Under the pieces are notes generated by a model. The model saw nothing but the letters and a program-made list of their open reading frames with translations, did not search any database and was not told where the DNA came from. This document shows, in pieces, positions 28,555-37,006 of a stretch of DNA of 64,000 nt. Origin of the DNA: Rickettsiales bacterium (lineage in GTDB: Bacteria > Pseudomonadota > Alphaproteobacteria > Rickettsiales > SXRF01); the NCBI GenBank assembly GCA_021299465.1, contig JAJTHB010000010.1:1-64000 (forward strand), in the 5' to 3' direction. Position numbers and translations under genes: made by a program. Position 1 is the stretch's first letter. Each line of letters opens with the position of its first letter.

Positions 28555-30720
28555 ATGGCAGAGACAGCCGTAGCGTCTGCACCATTTAATTTCGGCACGC
28601 AGGCGCGCGCGCTGATGAAGCGTCGTGATATTTTCTTTGCCATCGGCATCATGTCGATCCTGGTGGTATTGATCCTACCGCTGCCACCAGTTTTACTTGA
28701 TATTGCACTTGCCTTTTCGATCACAGCGTCGGTTGCGATCCTGATGACGGTGCTGATGGTTGAAAAGCCACTTGAGCTAAGTTCATTTCCAACCATTCTT
28801 CTGATCGTGACCATGCTACGGCTGGCGCTGAACATTGCCTCCACACGCCTGATTCTCTCCGAAGGTCATACGGGAACCGATGCAGCTGGTCATGTGATCG
28901 AAGCTTTCGGTGGATTTGTAATGGGCGGCTCGGTTGTCATCGGTGTTATTCTTTTTGGTATTCTGACCATCATTAACTTCGTCGTTATCACGAAAGGTTC
29001 TGGTCGTATCGCTGAGGTTTCAGCAAGGTTCTCGCTTGATGCGATGCCAGGCAAGCAAATGGCGATCGATGCGGATTTATCAGCCGGCTTAATTTCTGAA
29101 GATGTGGCTAAATCGCGTCGCAAAGAACTCGAAGACGAGAGTAACTTTTTTGGATCGATGGATGGTGCGAGCAAGTTCGTGCGCGGTGACGCAATTGCGG
29201 GTCTGCTCATCACCTTCATCAATTTTATCGCCGGTATCATCATCGGCATGGCTCAGAAGGGCATGACATTTGACGATGCGCTGCACACCTACACGATGCT
29301 CACCATCGGCGATGGTCTGGTTTCTCAGATCCCAGCACTGATCGTCTCCACCGCCGCCGGTATTCTGGTCACTAAATCCGGTGTTAAAGGTTCGGCTGAA
29401 AAAGCAGTCCTTGATCAGCTTACTAAATACCCAACCGCGCTTGCCATCACCAGTGGCTTCCTTGCAGTTATGGCCTTGCTTCCTGGCATTCCTCCTTTAC
29501 CATTTTTGTTCCTGGCTGGTGTGACAGGCTATTTAAGCTATCATTTGTTTAAGACGGCTAAAACGATGGTTGACCCCAAAACCGGTGAACCCATAACCGC
29601 CGGTGCCGCTGCCGCCCAGAAATTACTCGAAGGACCAGCGGGTGCACAAGCACAAGCCGTCGGCGCTGATGGCAAGCCAATTCAGGAAGAGCAGGCCTCT
29701 GATTTCCTGCAAATTGATTCGCTACGTCTTGAACTTGGCTACGGCCTGTTGCCACTGATCAATTACCAAAAAGGGCATCGCCTGACTGAACAGATCAAGG
29801 CACTTAGAAAACAAATGGCGCGTGAACTTGGCTTTGTGATTCCGGCGGTGCGCATTCAGGATAATATGCAGCTCCCCCCCAACACCTATGTGGTGAAAGT
29901 CAAAGAAATCGAAGCAGCACGAGGCGATATTCGTCCGGAGATGCTGCTTGCCATGAATCCCAGCGGCGAGAAGATAACGCTGCCGGGCGAAGAGACCGTT
30001 GAGCCAACTTTTGGCTTACCCGCTATGTGGATTGGTGAGGCCTACCGTGAAGAAGCGATGTTTAGAAACTACACGGTAGTGGATCCGCCAACGGTCATCA
30101 CCACCCACCTCACCGAAGTGATCAAAGATAATATGCCAGAGCTGCTTTCTTATGCCGAAACGCAGAAGCTGCTTGATGATCTTGGCAAGACCCAGCAGAA
30201 GTTGGTTGCGGAAACAATTCCAGGCCAGATTAGCGTCGGCGGCGTACAACGTGTGCTGCAAAACCTGCTGCGTGAACAGGTTTCTATTCGTGATCTTTCA
30301 ACGATCATTGAAGCGATCGCTGAGGCGTCGCGGGCTTCGCAAAGCATTGGCATCATTACCGAGCATGTTCGTGCGCGCCTTGCACGGCAGATTAGCCATA
30401 GTCACACCTCGGACGGCGGCTATATTCCGATCATTGCCATGTCGCCTGGCTGGGAACAGACCTTTATTGAGTCACTGACTGGCAATAGTGACGATAAAAT
30501 GCTCTCGATGCCGCCTAGCCGTATCCAAGAATTCATACAGACCGTGCGCAATACCTTTGATAAGATCGCGATGCAGGGTGAAATTCCAGTGTTACTTACC
30601 AGCCCCACGATACGGCCTTATGTTCGATCGCTTATTGAGCGCTTCAGGCCATCTACCGTCGTGATCTCACAAAATGAAATTCATCCCAAGGCACGCATCA
30701 AAACATTGGGGCAGATCTAA
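28555..30720 (+). CDS. flhA: flagellar export gate protein FlhA
   Basis: 721 residues. N-terminal half with about eight membrane helices and the FHIPEP-family hallmark region (DAMPGKQMAIDADLSAGLI and RRKELEDESNFFGSMDGA). The C-terminal cytoplasmic domain (from about 365) ends in LIERFRPSTVVISQNEI. Forms the nonameric export gate of the flagellar type III apparatus. Three bases after flbD. Confidence 0.96.
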   Translation: MAETAVASAPFNFGTQARALMKRRDIFFAIGIMSILVVLILPLPPVLLDIALAFSITASVAILMTVLMVEKPLELSSFPTILLIVTMLRLALNIASTRLILSEGHTGTDAAGHVIEAFGGFVMGGSVVIGVILFGILTIINFVVITKGSGRIAEVSARFSLDAMPGKQMAIDADLSAGLISEDVAKSRRKELEDESNFFGSMDGASKFVRGDAIAGLLITFINFIAGIIIGMAQKGMTFDDALHTYTMLTIGDGLVSQIPALIVSTAAGILVTKSGVKGSAEKAVLDQLTKYPTALAITSGFLAVMALLPGIPPLPFLFLAGVTGYLSYHLFKTAKTMVDPKTGEPITAGAAAAQKLLEGPAGAQAQAVGADGKPIQEEQASDFLQIDSLRLELGYGLLPLINYQKGHRLTEQIKALRKQMARELGFVIPAVRIQDNMQLPPNTYVVKVKEIEAARGDIRPEMLLAMNPSGEKITLPGEETVEPTFGLPAMWIGEAYREEAMFRNYTVVDPPTVITTHLTEVIKDNMPELLSYAETQKLLDDLGKTQQKLVAETIPGQISVGGVQRVLQNLLREQVSIRDLSTIIEAIAEASRASQSIGIITEHVRARLARQISHSHTSDGGYIPIIAMSPGWEQTFIESLTGNSDDKMLSMPPSRIQEFIQTVRNTFDKIAMQGEIPVLLTSPTIRPYVRSLIERFRPSTVVISQNEIHPKARIKTLGQI

Positions 30721-30732
30721 CCACGTTACATT

Positions 30733-31749
30733 ATGAGACTTCGCACCTTCACTGCCATCGATATGCCAACCGCCATGAAACTGGTGCGCGAGGCGATGGG
30801 CGAAGACGCCATTATTTTATCATCGCAGCAAGTGGGGCAAAAGTCTGTCAGCGTCACAGCAGCGATTGATGTTGACGATGATGCTCCAAGCCAAAAGCCA
30901 TTCGAGCGACTCAGTAGCCGCGATAGTGTCCCGGACAACTTGCGTTTTGCCATTCAGGAAATCCTGCGCTTCCACAACCTGCCGGAATTTTTCATCGCCA
31001 AAATGCTTCAGAAAGCATCCGAAGGTGCATTCGCCGCCGCCAATGCCTTGTTTAAGCAAAGCGGCAAGCAGCAGGATCATCAGCTGCATCGCTTAGCGCT
31101 TGAGCAGCTTTGCGCCTCTTATTTTCATTTTTCACCGCTGGTTGAAAGCAAGCTCGCCGGCAAAACGATCATGCTGATTGGCACTCCCGGTATCGGAAAA
31201 ACCCTCACCGCCGCGAAGCTCGCCACTCGGCTTTCGCTCGCCAAACACCCCACTGCCGTTATCACCACCGATACGAAGCGCGCCGGTGGTGTAGAACAAC
31301 TCCAGGCCTTTACTGATATTTTAGGCATTGGACTCATGGTTGCCGGTTCGCGCACGGAGCTGTGGAAACAACTCAAAGGCATTAGCCCCCAAAAAGCTGT
31401 GATTATCGATAGCGCTGGATGCAATCCATACAACGATCAGGAATGGCAAGAATTACAGGCACTGGCCTCCATCGAGAACATTGAGCCAGTTTTAGTGATG
31501 CCAGCGGGTGGTGATAGCGCTGAGGCTGTCGATAGCACCGAGATCTTCATGTCACTACCTGTGACGCGAATGATCCTGACACGCACCGATACCACAAGGC
31601 GCTTCGGTGCCGCACTGGCAGCGGCGGCAGCGCATGATCTGGCGCTTGCTCAATTCAGCACATCGTCCAACCTGTCTGATTCCTTATTTGCTGCCGATGA
31701 AAAGCACCTCGCACAACTTATGCTTCGTTATCAAACACCAACCATGTAG
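30733..31749 (+). CDS. flhF: flagellar biosynthesis GTPase FlhF (divergent)
   Basis: 338 residues, short for the family. The N-terminus MRLRTFTAIDMPTAMKLVRE with DAIILSS is classic FlhF. The SRP-type GTPase domain has P-loop GTPGIGKTLTAAKLA, TTDTKRAGGVEQLQAF and a G3 region IDSAGCNP in place of DTAGRS; G4 is LTRTDTT in place of TKLDE. So nucleotide use may be altered. FlhF sets flagellum number and pole placement together with FlhG, which follows directly. Confidence 0.88.
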   Translation: MRLRTFTAIDMPTAMKLVREAMGEDAIILSSQQVGQKSVSVTAAIDVDDDAPSQKPFERLSSRDSVPDNLRFAIQEILRFHNLPEFFIAKMLQKASEGAFAAANALFKQSGKQQDHQLHRLALEQLCASYFHFSPLVESKLAGKTIMLIGTPGIGKTLTAAKLATRLSLAKHPTAVITTDTKRAGGVEQLQAFTDILGIGLMVAGSRTELWKQLKGISPQKAVIIDSAGCNPYNDQEWQELQALASIENIEPVLVMPAGGDSAEAVDSTEIFMSLPVTRMILTRTDTTRRFGAALAAAAAHDLALAQFSTSSNLSDSLFAADEKHLAQLMLRYQTPTM

Positions 31750-31758
31750 AGTCATGTT

Positions 31759-32514
31759 ATGAATGCTAGCCGCAATCACATCGTCGCCATCGCATCCGGA
31801 AAGGGAGGGGTTGGAAAAACCTGGCTTTCTGTCACGCTTGCGCATCTTTGTGCGCGAACCGGCAAGCGCGTGCTGCTATTTGATGGGGATATTGGGCTAG
31901 CCAACGTTGATGTGCAGCTAGGGCTTACGCCTCCCCGTGATTTAAGCAGCGTGCTTTCAGGCAAACACTCACTTAAAGAAGCAGTGACACGTTTTCCTGA
32001 AGGTGGTTTTGATATCATCGCTGGTCGCTCAGGTTCTGCATCACTTGCTAGCCTGCCGCCTGATAAACTTGAGCGTATTGCATCTGAACTGATTACATTG
32101 CAGCAGGATTACGATCTGGTGTTTCTTGATCTTGGGGCTGGTGTCGAGCAGAATGTTCAATATCTCGCATCGATTGCCTCCAAGTGTTTGGTGGTAGTAA
32201 CCGATGAGCCAACTTCACTAACCGATGGTTACGCGTTTATCAAAATTGCGCGCGGCAATAAAAATCCCCCTGATATTGCCGTTGTCATCAATCAGGCATC
32301 CACGCAAAAAGAAGGCGAATCGACTTACCACGCTATTAATAAGGCATGCGTGAACTTCCTGAATATCTCGCCGCCGCTTTACGGCATTATCCGCAGGGAT
32401 AACAAGGTTAAGGACAGCATTCGCAACCAAAAATCACTGATTACGCGCGCACCTCATTCCACAGCCGCAACCGATGCCGCGGCATTATCGGTTAAGCTGA
32501 TGCAGCATGGTTGA
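31759..32514 (+). CDS. flhG: MinD-like flagellar number regulator FlhG
   Basis: 251 residues. Deviant Walker A GKGGVGKTWLS at the N-terminus, DGDIGLANVDVQLGL switch segment and LVFLDLGAGVEQNVQ. The ParA/MinD ATPase antagonises FlhF and limits flagellum number. Starts ten bases after flhF and overlaps the next gene by eight bases. Confidence 0.9.
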   Translation: MNASRNHIVAIASGKGGVGKTWLSVTLAHLCARTGKRVLLFDGDIGLANVDVQLGLTPPRDLSSVLSGKHSLKEAVTRFPEGGFDIIAGRSGSASLASLPPDKLERIASELITLQQDYDLVFLDLGAGVEQNVQYLASIASKCLVVVTDEPTSLTDGYAFIKIARGNKNPPDIAVVINQASTQKEGESTYHAINKACVNFLNISPPLYGIIRRDNKVKDSIRNQKSLITRAPHSTAATDAAALSVKLMQHG

Positions 32515-34219
32515 TATTCGCCTCATCACCATCCTGCCAACGCCACAAGTTCAAGGTGTGACGCAATCTCCAGGTAGTGGTGGCGGCGCTATTAATGTTC
32601 TAACTAATGCGCCAACCGGCTCTATTTTGTCTGGTTTTATTGTCAACCGTGATCCGGCCGGTAATCCTGTTCTGCGAACGCCGACGGCTGATGTTGTATT
32701 TGCTAGTGATTTTTTTTTGAAGATCGGCAGCGAGGTAGTGATTCGCGTTGAAAATCGTACAGGCCAGAGTCAGGCGCGCATACTAAGTGTGAACGGCCAG
32801 CCGCCCAGCGTTGCTGAAAATGTATCGTCATTTGCCGGCGAGCCTGATGTGATTATAGGCGGACAGTCATCAGGCAACAATCAACGTCCAGCTGCGACTC
32901 AAGCTGCGCCCAGTGATACCATTGCCAGGCAAAATACCAATGTCAGCGTCACCGGCAATGTGCTGCCGCAAAATCTTCCCGATGGCTCGCCCCCTAGCCT
33001 GCCTGCGGGCAGTCAACTAACCCTTAAGCTGGTATCACTTGCCGCGCCGCAGCAGCCAGCAACAGCACCACCTTCAGCCCCTACCCTATCAATCGACCAA
33101 ACGCTGCCGGTTAACAAATCTCAGCCCAATTCCGCCGCCCAACCCACCACCTTATCAGCAGCAACAGCACCTTATGCTGCCTATGCGCGCAGTACGGCAC
33201 CCGCAAGCCTTACGACACCCGTAGCAACCCAGAATGCAGTTGTTGATGCTCCCTCATCAGCAAACTCACCCGCCACCAATTCAACACCCGCAAAAATTCC
33301 AGCGATTGGTGACCGCATTACAGCGACTGTGATCAGCAATGATGCGGCGGGCGAAGCCTTATTGCAAACCCCCATTGGTTTAGTGAGATTGCAGCCTGGC
33401 ACTGTATTGCCCCTTGGAAGCAAGGTGGTATTTGATATTGCTTCACTTGCAAGGCCAATAAGTGGAATACCATTACCGATAGTAACGCCCGCAGAGCTAC
33501 CAGAACTAACCACGCAATGGCAGTCGCTTAGCCAGATCAGCTCACTCATTGGGCAGTATAATCTTTCCGTTGATGAGCAAGATCAGCTTTCACTTCCTGC
33601 ACTACTTACGCTTAATTCTACTAATACCAGATCTATGGCAACACCCCAGCAGATGATGGCTGGCCTGATTTTTTTTGTTTCTGCGCTTAAAGGCGGAGAT
33701 TTCAGGGATTGGCTTGGCCATGATAGCGCTGATTGGCTGATTCGTAATGGCCACGAATCGCTACTCAAAAGGGCGGAAGGAGAATTCATTACCATCGCCC
33801 GACACTATACCGATGCACCGACACAATCATGGAATATGCTACTATTCCCATTCATGTTCCAGGGCGAGATTCATCAGGTTCGCCTCTTTACCAAGCGTGA
33901 TAAGAAAGAAGGCAAATCACAGCAGGGAAAACAGCAAGGCGATACGCGTTTTGTGATTGAACTTGATCTGACACAGCTGGGCGAAATGCAGCTGGACGGC
34001 TTTGTTCGCAAGGAAGAAGAAAAGCTGGAATTTGATCTGATGGTTCGAAGCCTCATGCCTCTGGAACCAATCATTCAACAGGAAATTTTTAGGATTTACA
34101 ATCGTATGGCTGAGATAACCGGTTATCATGGGTCAATCAAATTTCAGGCTGTGAAGGAATTTCCGGTTAATCCGCTCGACGACATCATGGCCAATCATCT
34201 GCGCGATGTGATTGTCTAA
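32507..34219 (+). CDS. FliK-like hook-length control protein
   Basis: 570 residues. A long Pro/Ala/Thr/Ser-rich, low-complexity middle (about 120-275) separates an N-terminal beta-rich part from a C-terminal domain with FVIELDLTQLGEMQLDGFV, which is the core of the Flg_hook/FliK C-terminal fold, and ends IYNRMAEITGYHGSIKF. The arrangement (disordered ruler, compact switch domain) fits FliK. Last gene of the flagellar run; 27 bases to ispB. The gene name is withheld because the family match is from the C-terminal core only. Confidence 0.7.
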   Translation: MVDIRLITILPTPQVQGVTQSPGSGGGAINVLTNAPTGSILSGFIVNRDPAGNPVLRTPTADVVFASDFFLKIGSEVVIRVENRTGQSQARILSVNGQPPSVAENVSSFAGEPDVIIGGQSSGNNQRPAATQAAPSDTIARQNTNVSVTGNVLPQNLPDGSPPSLPAGSQLTLKLVSLAAPQQPATAPPSAPTLSIDQTLPVNKSQPNSAAQPTTLSAATAPYAAYARSTAPASLTTPVATQNAVVDAPSSANSPATNSTPAKIPAIGDRITATVISNDAAGEALLQTPIGLVRLQPGTVLPLGSKVVFDIASLARPISGIPLPIVTPAELPELTTQWQSLSQISSLIGQYNLSVDEQDQLSLPALLTLNSTNTRSMATPQQMMAGLIFFVSALKGGDFRDWLGHDSADWLIRNGHESLLKRAEGEFITIARHYTDAPTQSWNMLLFPFMFQGEIHQVRLFTKRDKKEGKSQQGKQQGDTRFVIELDLTQLGEMQLDGFVRKEEEKLEFDLMVRSLMPLEPIIQQEIFRIYNRMAEITGYHGSIKFQAVKEFPVNPLDDIMANHLRDVIV

Positions 34220-34246
34220 GGCTAAAAAACCCTGTAAAAGCCAGTT

Positions 34247-35257
34247 ATGACTACAGCAGCCAGCCAGTTTCAAAAGCAAAGCAAAACCACCCTTAATGCA
34301 CTTTATGGGTTGGTGCGCGATGATTTGAAGCGCGTTGATCAGCTGATTATGACGCGAGTGGCGAATGATGTGCCGCTCATTGGTGAGATTGCGCATCATA
34401 TCGTTGCCTCCGGAGGCAAGCGCATCCGCCCGGCCTTGACGCTAATCTCGGCGCAACTTTGCGGCTATCGCGGCGATCAGCATATTGCGCTCGCAACTGC
34501 CATTGAATTTATTCATACCGCAACCCTGCTTCATGATGATGTCGTCGATGAGAGCAAGTTAAGGCGTGGACTTGCCACTGCTAATGAAATGTTTGGCAAT
34601 AAAGCGAGTGTGCTGGTGGGTGATTTCTTGCTGTCGCAGGCCTTTCAGATCATGGTAGAGGATGGCTCGCTACGCGTGCTGCAAATTCTTTCTGATGCAT
34701 CAGCGGTGATTGCCAAAGGTGAAGTCATGCAGCTGATGACCGAGGGCGAACCAGCAACCGATGTGCAGGATTACCTGAAGGTGATTCACGCCAAAACAGC
34801 TGAGCTTTTTGCCGCTGCCTGCGAGCTGGGCGCGGTAGCATCAGGACAATCTGGCTATGACATAAAATTACGCCAGTTCGGCACCCATATCGGCATGGCT
34901 TTCCAGCTGATTGATGATGTGCTGGACTATATCGCTGATGAGCAAACACTTGGTAAAACAATCGGCGATGATTTCCGCGAAGGAAAAGTGACGCTGCCAA
35001 TTATTCTCGCTTACAAGCATAGCAGTGCCAGCGAGCAGGAGTTTTGGAAACGCACCATCAGTGATGGGCAGCAGGAAACAGGCGATCTCAGTCAAGCCAT
35101 CCAGCTAATGAATAAGTATAATGCTATTAACCAAACCATCGCTATGGCTGAGCAATATTGCGACCAGGCTTGCCAGGATCTCGCATCGTTTGAACCTAGC
35201 GCCGCCAAAGATGCCATGCTGGATGTAGTCGAGTTTTGCAGGCAGCGGGTTTATTGA
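34247..35257 (+). CDS. ispB: octaprenyl diphosphate synthase (polyprenyl synthetase)
   Basis: 336 residues. First aspartate motif LLHDDVVDESKLRRG, second FQLIDDVLDYIAD, and GGKRIRPAL near residue 50. Long-chain trans-prenyltransferase making the ubiquinone side chain from FPP and IPP; IspA, the FPP supplier, is encoded at 56244. Chain length is not readable by eye. The stop overlaps the lipoprotein start (TGATG). Confidence 0.92.
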   Translation: MTTAASQFQKQSKTTLNALYGLVRDDLKRVDQLIMTRVANDVPLIGEIAHHIVASGGKRIRPALTLISAQLCGYRGDQHIALATAIEFIHTATLLHDDVVDESKLRRGLATANEMFGNKASVLVGDFLLSQAFQIMVEDGSLRVLQILSDASAVIAKGEVMQLMTEGEPATDVQDYLKVIHAKTAELFAAACELGAVASGQSGYDIKLRQFGTHIGMAFQLIDDVLDYIADEQTLGKTIGDDFREGKVTLPIILAYKHSSASEQEFWKRTISDGQQETGDLSQAIQLMNKYNAINQTIAMAEQYCDQACQDLASFEPSAAKDAMLDVVEFCRQRVY

Positions 35258-35661
35258 TGAAACAGCTTGTTGTGATGCTGGGTCTTATGGTTCTTGTCGC
35301 TTGTGGACCGGTGTACCAGACCACCTATGAAATCGTTCCGCCGCCCACCCAATCAGGCAGGATGTGCGCGAATAACTGCCTGCTTGCCAAGCAGAACTGC
35401 GACCAGCAATGCCAGATACAGCGGCAACAATGCGAAGAAATTGAGCGCCTGCGCGCCCAGAGTGATTACTTAAGTTACCTAAACCAGCAGAACCGCGAAG
35501 GCCGGCCAATCAAGAAAGACCAAAGCGATTTCTACCGCGGCAGCTTTGCCTGCCAGCGTGATACCTGCGAAGAAAATTGCGGCACCAACTATCGCATCTG
35601 CCACACTAACTGCGGCGGACAAGTCATTCCACATACGGCTTGCACTGCCTTTTGCGAATGA
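35257..35661 (+). CDS. cysteine-rich lipoprotein with repeated CX3C motifs
   Basis: 134 residues from the ATG that shares a base with the ispB stop. A lipoprotein signal MKQLVVMLGLMVLVAC places Cys16 as the lipidated residue. Twelve more cysteines follow. Two clusters have the same spacing C-x3-C-x6-C-x3-C: CANNCLLAKQNCDQQC and CEENCGTNYRICHTNC; a further CTAFC lies at the end. On helices these would line one face. Such CX3C helices occur in disulfide-linked helical hairpins and in copper-storage (Csp) bundles; I cannot tell which, and homology to either is not claimed. Position between ispB and a tRNA gives no functional hint. Confidence 0.75.
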   Translation: MKQLVVMLGLMVLVACGPVYQTTYEIVPPPTQSGRMCANNCLLAKQNCDQQCQIQRQQCEEIERLRAQSDYLSYLNQQNREGRPIKKDQSDFYRGSFACQRDTCEENCGTNYRICHTNCGGQVIPHTACTAFCE

Positions 35662-35689
35662 TTATAAGGCTCTCCACCAGTTTTCGTGT

Positions 35690-35766
35690 CGGGGCGTAGC
35701 GCAGCCCGGTAGCGCGCCTGCTTCGGGAGCAGGAGGCCGGAGGTTCGAATCCTCTCGCCCCGACCA
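35690..35766 (+). tRNA. tRNA-Pro (anticodon CGG)
   Basis: 77 bases including an encoded 3' CCA. Acceptor stem CGGGGCG pairs with CGCCCCG; anticodon stem CCTGC/GCAGG holds the loop TTCGGGA with anticodon CGG; T-arm GGAGG-TTCGAAT-CCTCT. A degenerate copy of its 3' end lies about 790 bases downstream, the pattern left by insertions at tRNA genes. Confidence 0.97.
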
Positions 35767-35848
35767 TTGTTCGAACAAGTATTTTGTTTAGTATCAATGT
35801 GCTAATCTGTTATCATGTTTGACGAAGTATGTAGTACGGAAAATAAAA

Positions 35849-36433
35849 ATGGCACAGTCTACAGTAGTTTTAAATAAAGCATCCGTAGGTAAGCTCACTA
35901 AGTATATGCGCATTCTGGCTCAAGTTGGCGCTTCGCCAACAGAAAATCTAGAAGATGATGCCTTTAAATCAGATGTCGAGAAACGCATTGCTATGATAAC
36001 TGGTCCTATCATGGCATCAGCTTATGCAGCGGTGGCGGATGACTTAAACAATCTTGCCACACTAAGGCGTGATCAATTGGAAAAAATGATTCTAGAAAAA
36101 ATGAAAAAGAGCGAAATGGATTTTATAAATAATCCAAACAATGAAGCGTTATTGATTGAAATATCAAAAATTAGCCGCGCGCAAAGTCCGGAATGGGAAA
36201 GGTCAATTCGAGAAGGTGAAGCCAAAATACTGCCACGACATCCTAATCTCACCATTTGTCAAATGGCTGGATTTGCCCTTATAGGAGAAGTAGTGGGAGT
36301 ACATAAAGTCATGATGCCAAATATCTATGAGGTATTTGACGAAATAGCTGCTGAACAAGCCCAACAACAAACACCAAGCGTTTCTGGTGGTGGCACTATT
36401 CACAAGCCTGGGCGTTTTAAGAAACGAAAATAA
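35849..36433 (+). CDS. hypothetical protein, 194 aa
   Basis: Not recognised. Soluble, largely helical, with a run of charged residues in the middle (EKMILEKMKKSEMDF) and a glycine/basic tail (SGGGTIHKPGRFKKRK). I start at ATG 35849; a TTG at 35819 is in frame. It is the only gene between tRNA-Pro and the degenerate tRNA 3' copy and is more A/T-rich than the genes to its left, which suggests acquisition with that segment. Confidence 0.6.
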   Translation: MAQSTVVLNKASVGKLTKYMRILAQVGASPTENLEDDAFKSDVEKRIAMITGPIMASAYAAVADDLNNLATLRRDQLEKMILEKMKKSEMDFINNPNNEALLIEISKISRAQSPEWERSIREGEAKILPRHPNLTICQMAGFALIGEVVGVHKVMMPNIYEVFDEIAAEQAQQQTPSVSGGGTIHKPGRFKKRK

Positions 36434-36516
36434 TACCAGCGGCAATTGTTTTAGGCAGCCTCCTGCATCATAAATATCATTCGATTATGCATTTGTAAAA
36501 TCTCAAGTCTCAAATC

Positions 36517-36552
36517 GAGGCAGGTTCTAAATCCGTTCACTCGCTCCGACCA
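36517..36552 (+). repeat. degenerate copy of the tRNA-Pro 3' end (att-like)
   Basis: The stretch reads like a T-arm and acceptor 3' half: GGTTCTAAATCC followed by CTCGCTCCGACCA at 36540-36552. The last 13 bases match tRNA-Pro CTCGCCCCGACCA (35754-35766) at 12 positions. With tRNA-Pro it brackets 35767-36516. It could be the far attachment site of an old insertion, or a broken tRNA gene. No integrase is nearby. Confidence 0.45.
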
Positions 36553-36555
36553 TCC

Positions 36556-36623
36556 GTTAATCCAGCAAGCTTCGCTTGCTTGGGATTAACGAGATCCTCG
36601 TCACTACGTCAGTAGTGACGGGA
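36556..36623. repeat. two adjacent long palindromes
   Basis: First palindrome 36556-36590: GTTAATCC then AGCAAGC-TTC-GCTTGCT then GGGATTAAC, almost perfect over 16 pairs. Second 36595-36623: ATCC, CGTCACTAC-GTCA-GTAGTGACG, GGAT. Both sit directly upstream of a GIY-YIG gene. Their size and extended arms are like REP/palindromic mobile repeats rather than terminators; no T-run follows. Confidence 0.7.
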
Positions 36624-36647
36624 TGCGCCAACAAACAGGATGCTCTT

Positions 36648-36899
36648 ATGTGGTATGTCTACATCCTTGAAAGCGAAAACCACAGTGGAAAATTCTACAC
36701 AGGATTTACCGAGGATTTGAAGCGCAGACTCATAGAGCATAATGCAGAAGTAAATTCTGGGCACACCACAAAATACCAACCGTGGAAATTGCACGCCTAT
36801 TTTGCGTTCAGTGATAAAAAGACGGCGCAAGATTTTGAAGCATATTTGAAGACACAAGCAGGCCGAAGATTTCAGAAGTTGCGATTTAAGGCTGATTGA
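36648..36899 (+). CDS. single-domain GIY-YIG nuclease-like protein (first copy)
   Basis: 83 residues from ATG 36648, with AGGA seven bases upstream; the longer open frame runs back into the palindromes. Motif WYVYILES, then KFYTGFTEDLKRRLIEHN, the GIY-YIG signature with catalytic Tyr and Arg, followed by LKTQAGRRFQ. The UPF0213/YhbQ-type proteins of this size consist of the catalytic module alone. The weak GIY (here FYTGFT) is normal for the group. Flanked upstream by palindromes, like the second copy at 54193. Confidence 0.85.
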   Translation: MWYVYILESENHSGKFYTGFTEDLKRRLIEHNAEVNSGHTTKYQPWKLHAYFAFSDKKTAQDFEAYLKTQAGRRFQKLRFKAD

Positions 36900-36957
36900 A
36901 GACAGGTTATGGAAAAGCCTTCGCATCAAACGCTTTTGGTAACAAAAGAATTAGGCT

Positions 36958-36980
36958 ATTGTTTTCAAACAATGTTTTTT
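36958..36980 (+). terminator. A/T-rich hairpin with T-run
   Basis: ATTGTTT-TC-AAACAAT followed by G and six T. Downstream of the GIY-YIG gene. The stem is perfect but has little G/C, so it would be a weak terminator. A second small inverted repeat CTTTTG-GTAA-CAAAAG precedes it at 36933-36948. Confidence 0.4.
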
Positions 36981-37006
36981 AGATTGAAATCCTTCGAGAA
37001 TAGGCG

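Noticed and set aside
35546-35791. Open frame running through tRNA-Pro
   Set aside because: Overlaps the lipoprotein and the tRNA; no protein family.
36609-36929. 106-codon frame antisense to the first GIY-YIG gene
   Set aside because: The plus-strand frame carries the GIY-YIG motif and a ribosome site; the antisense has neither.
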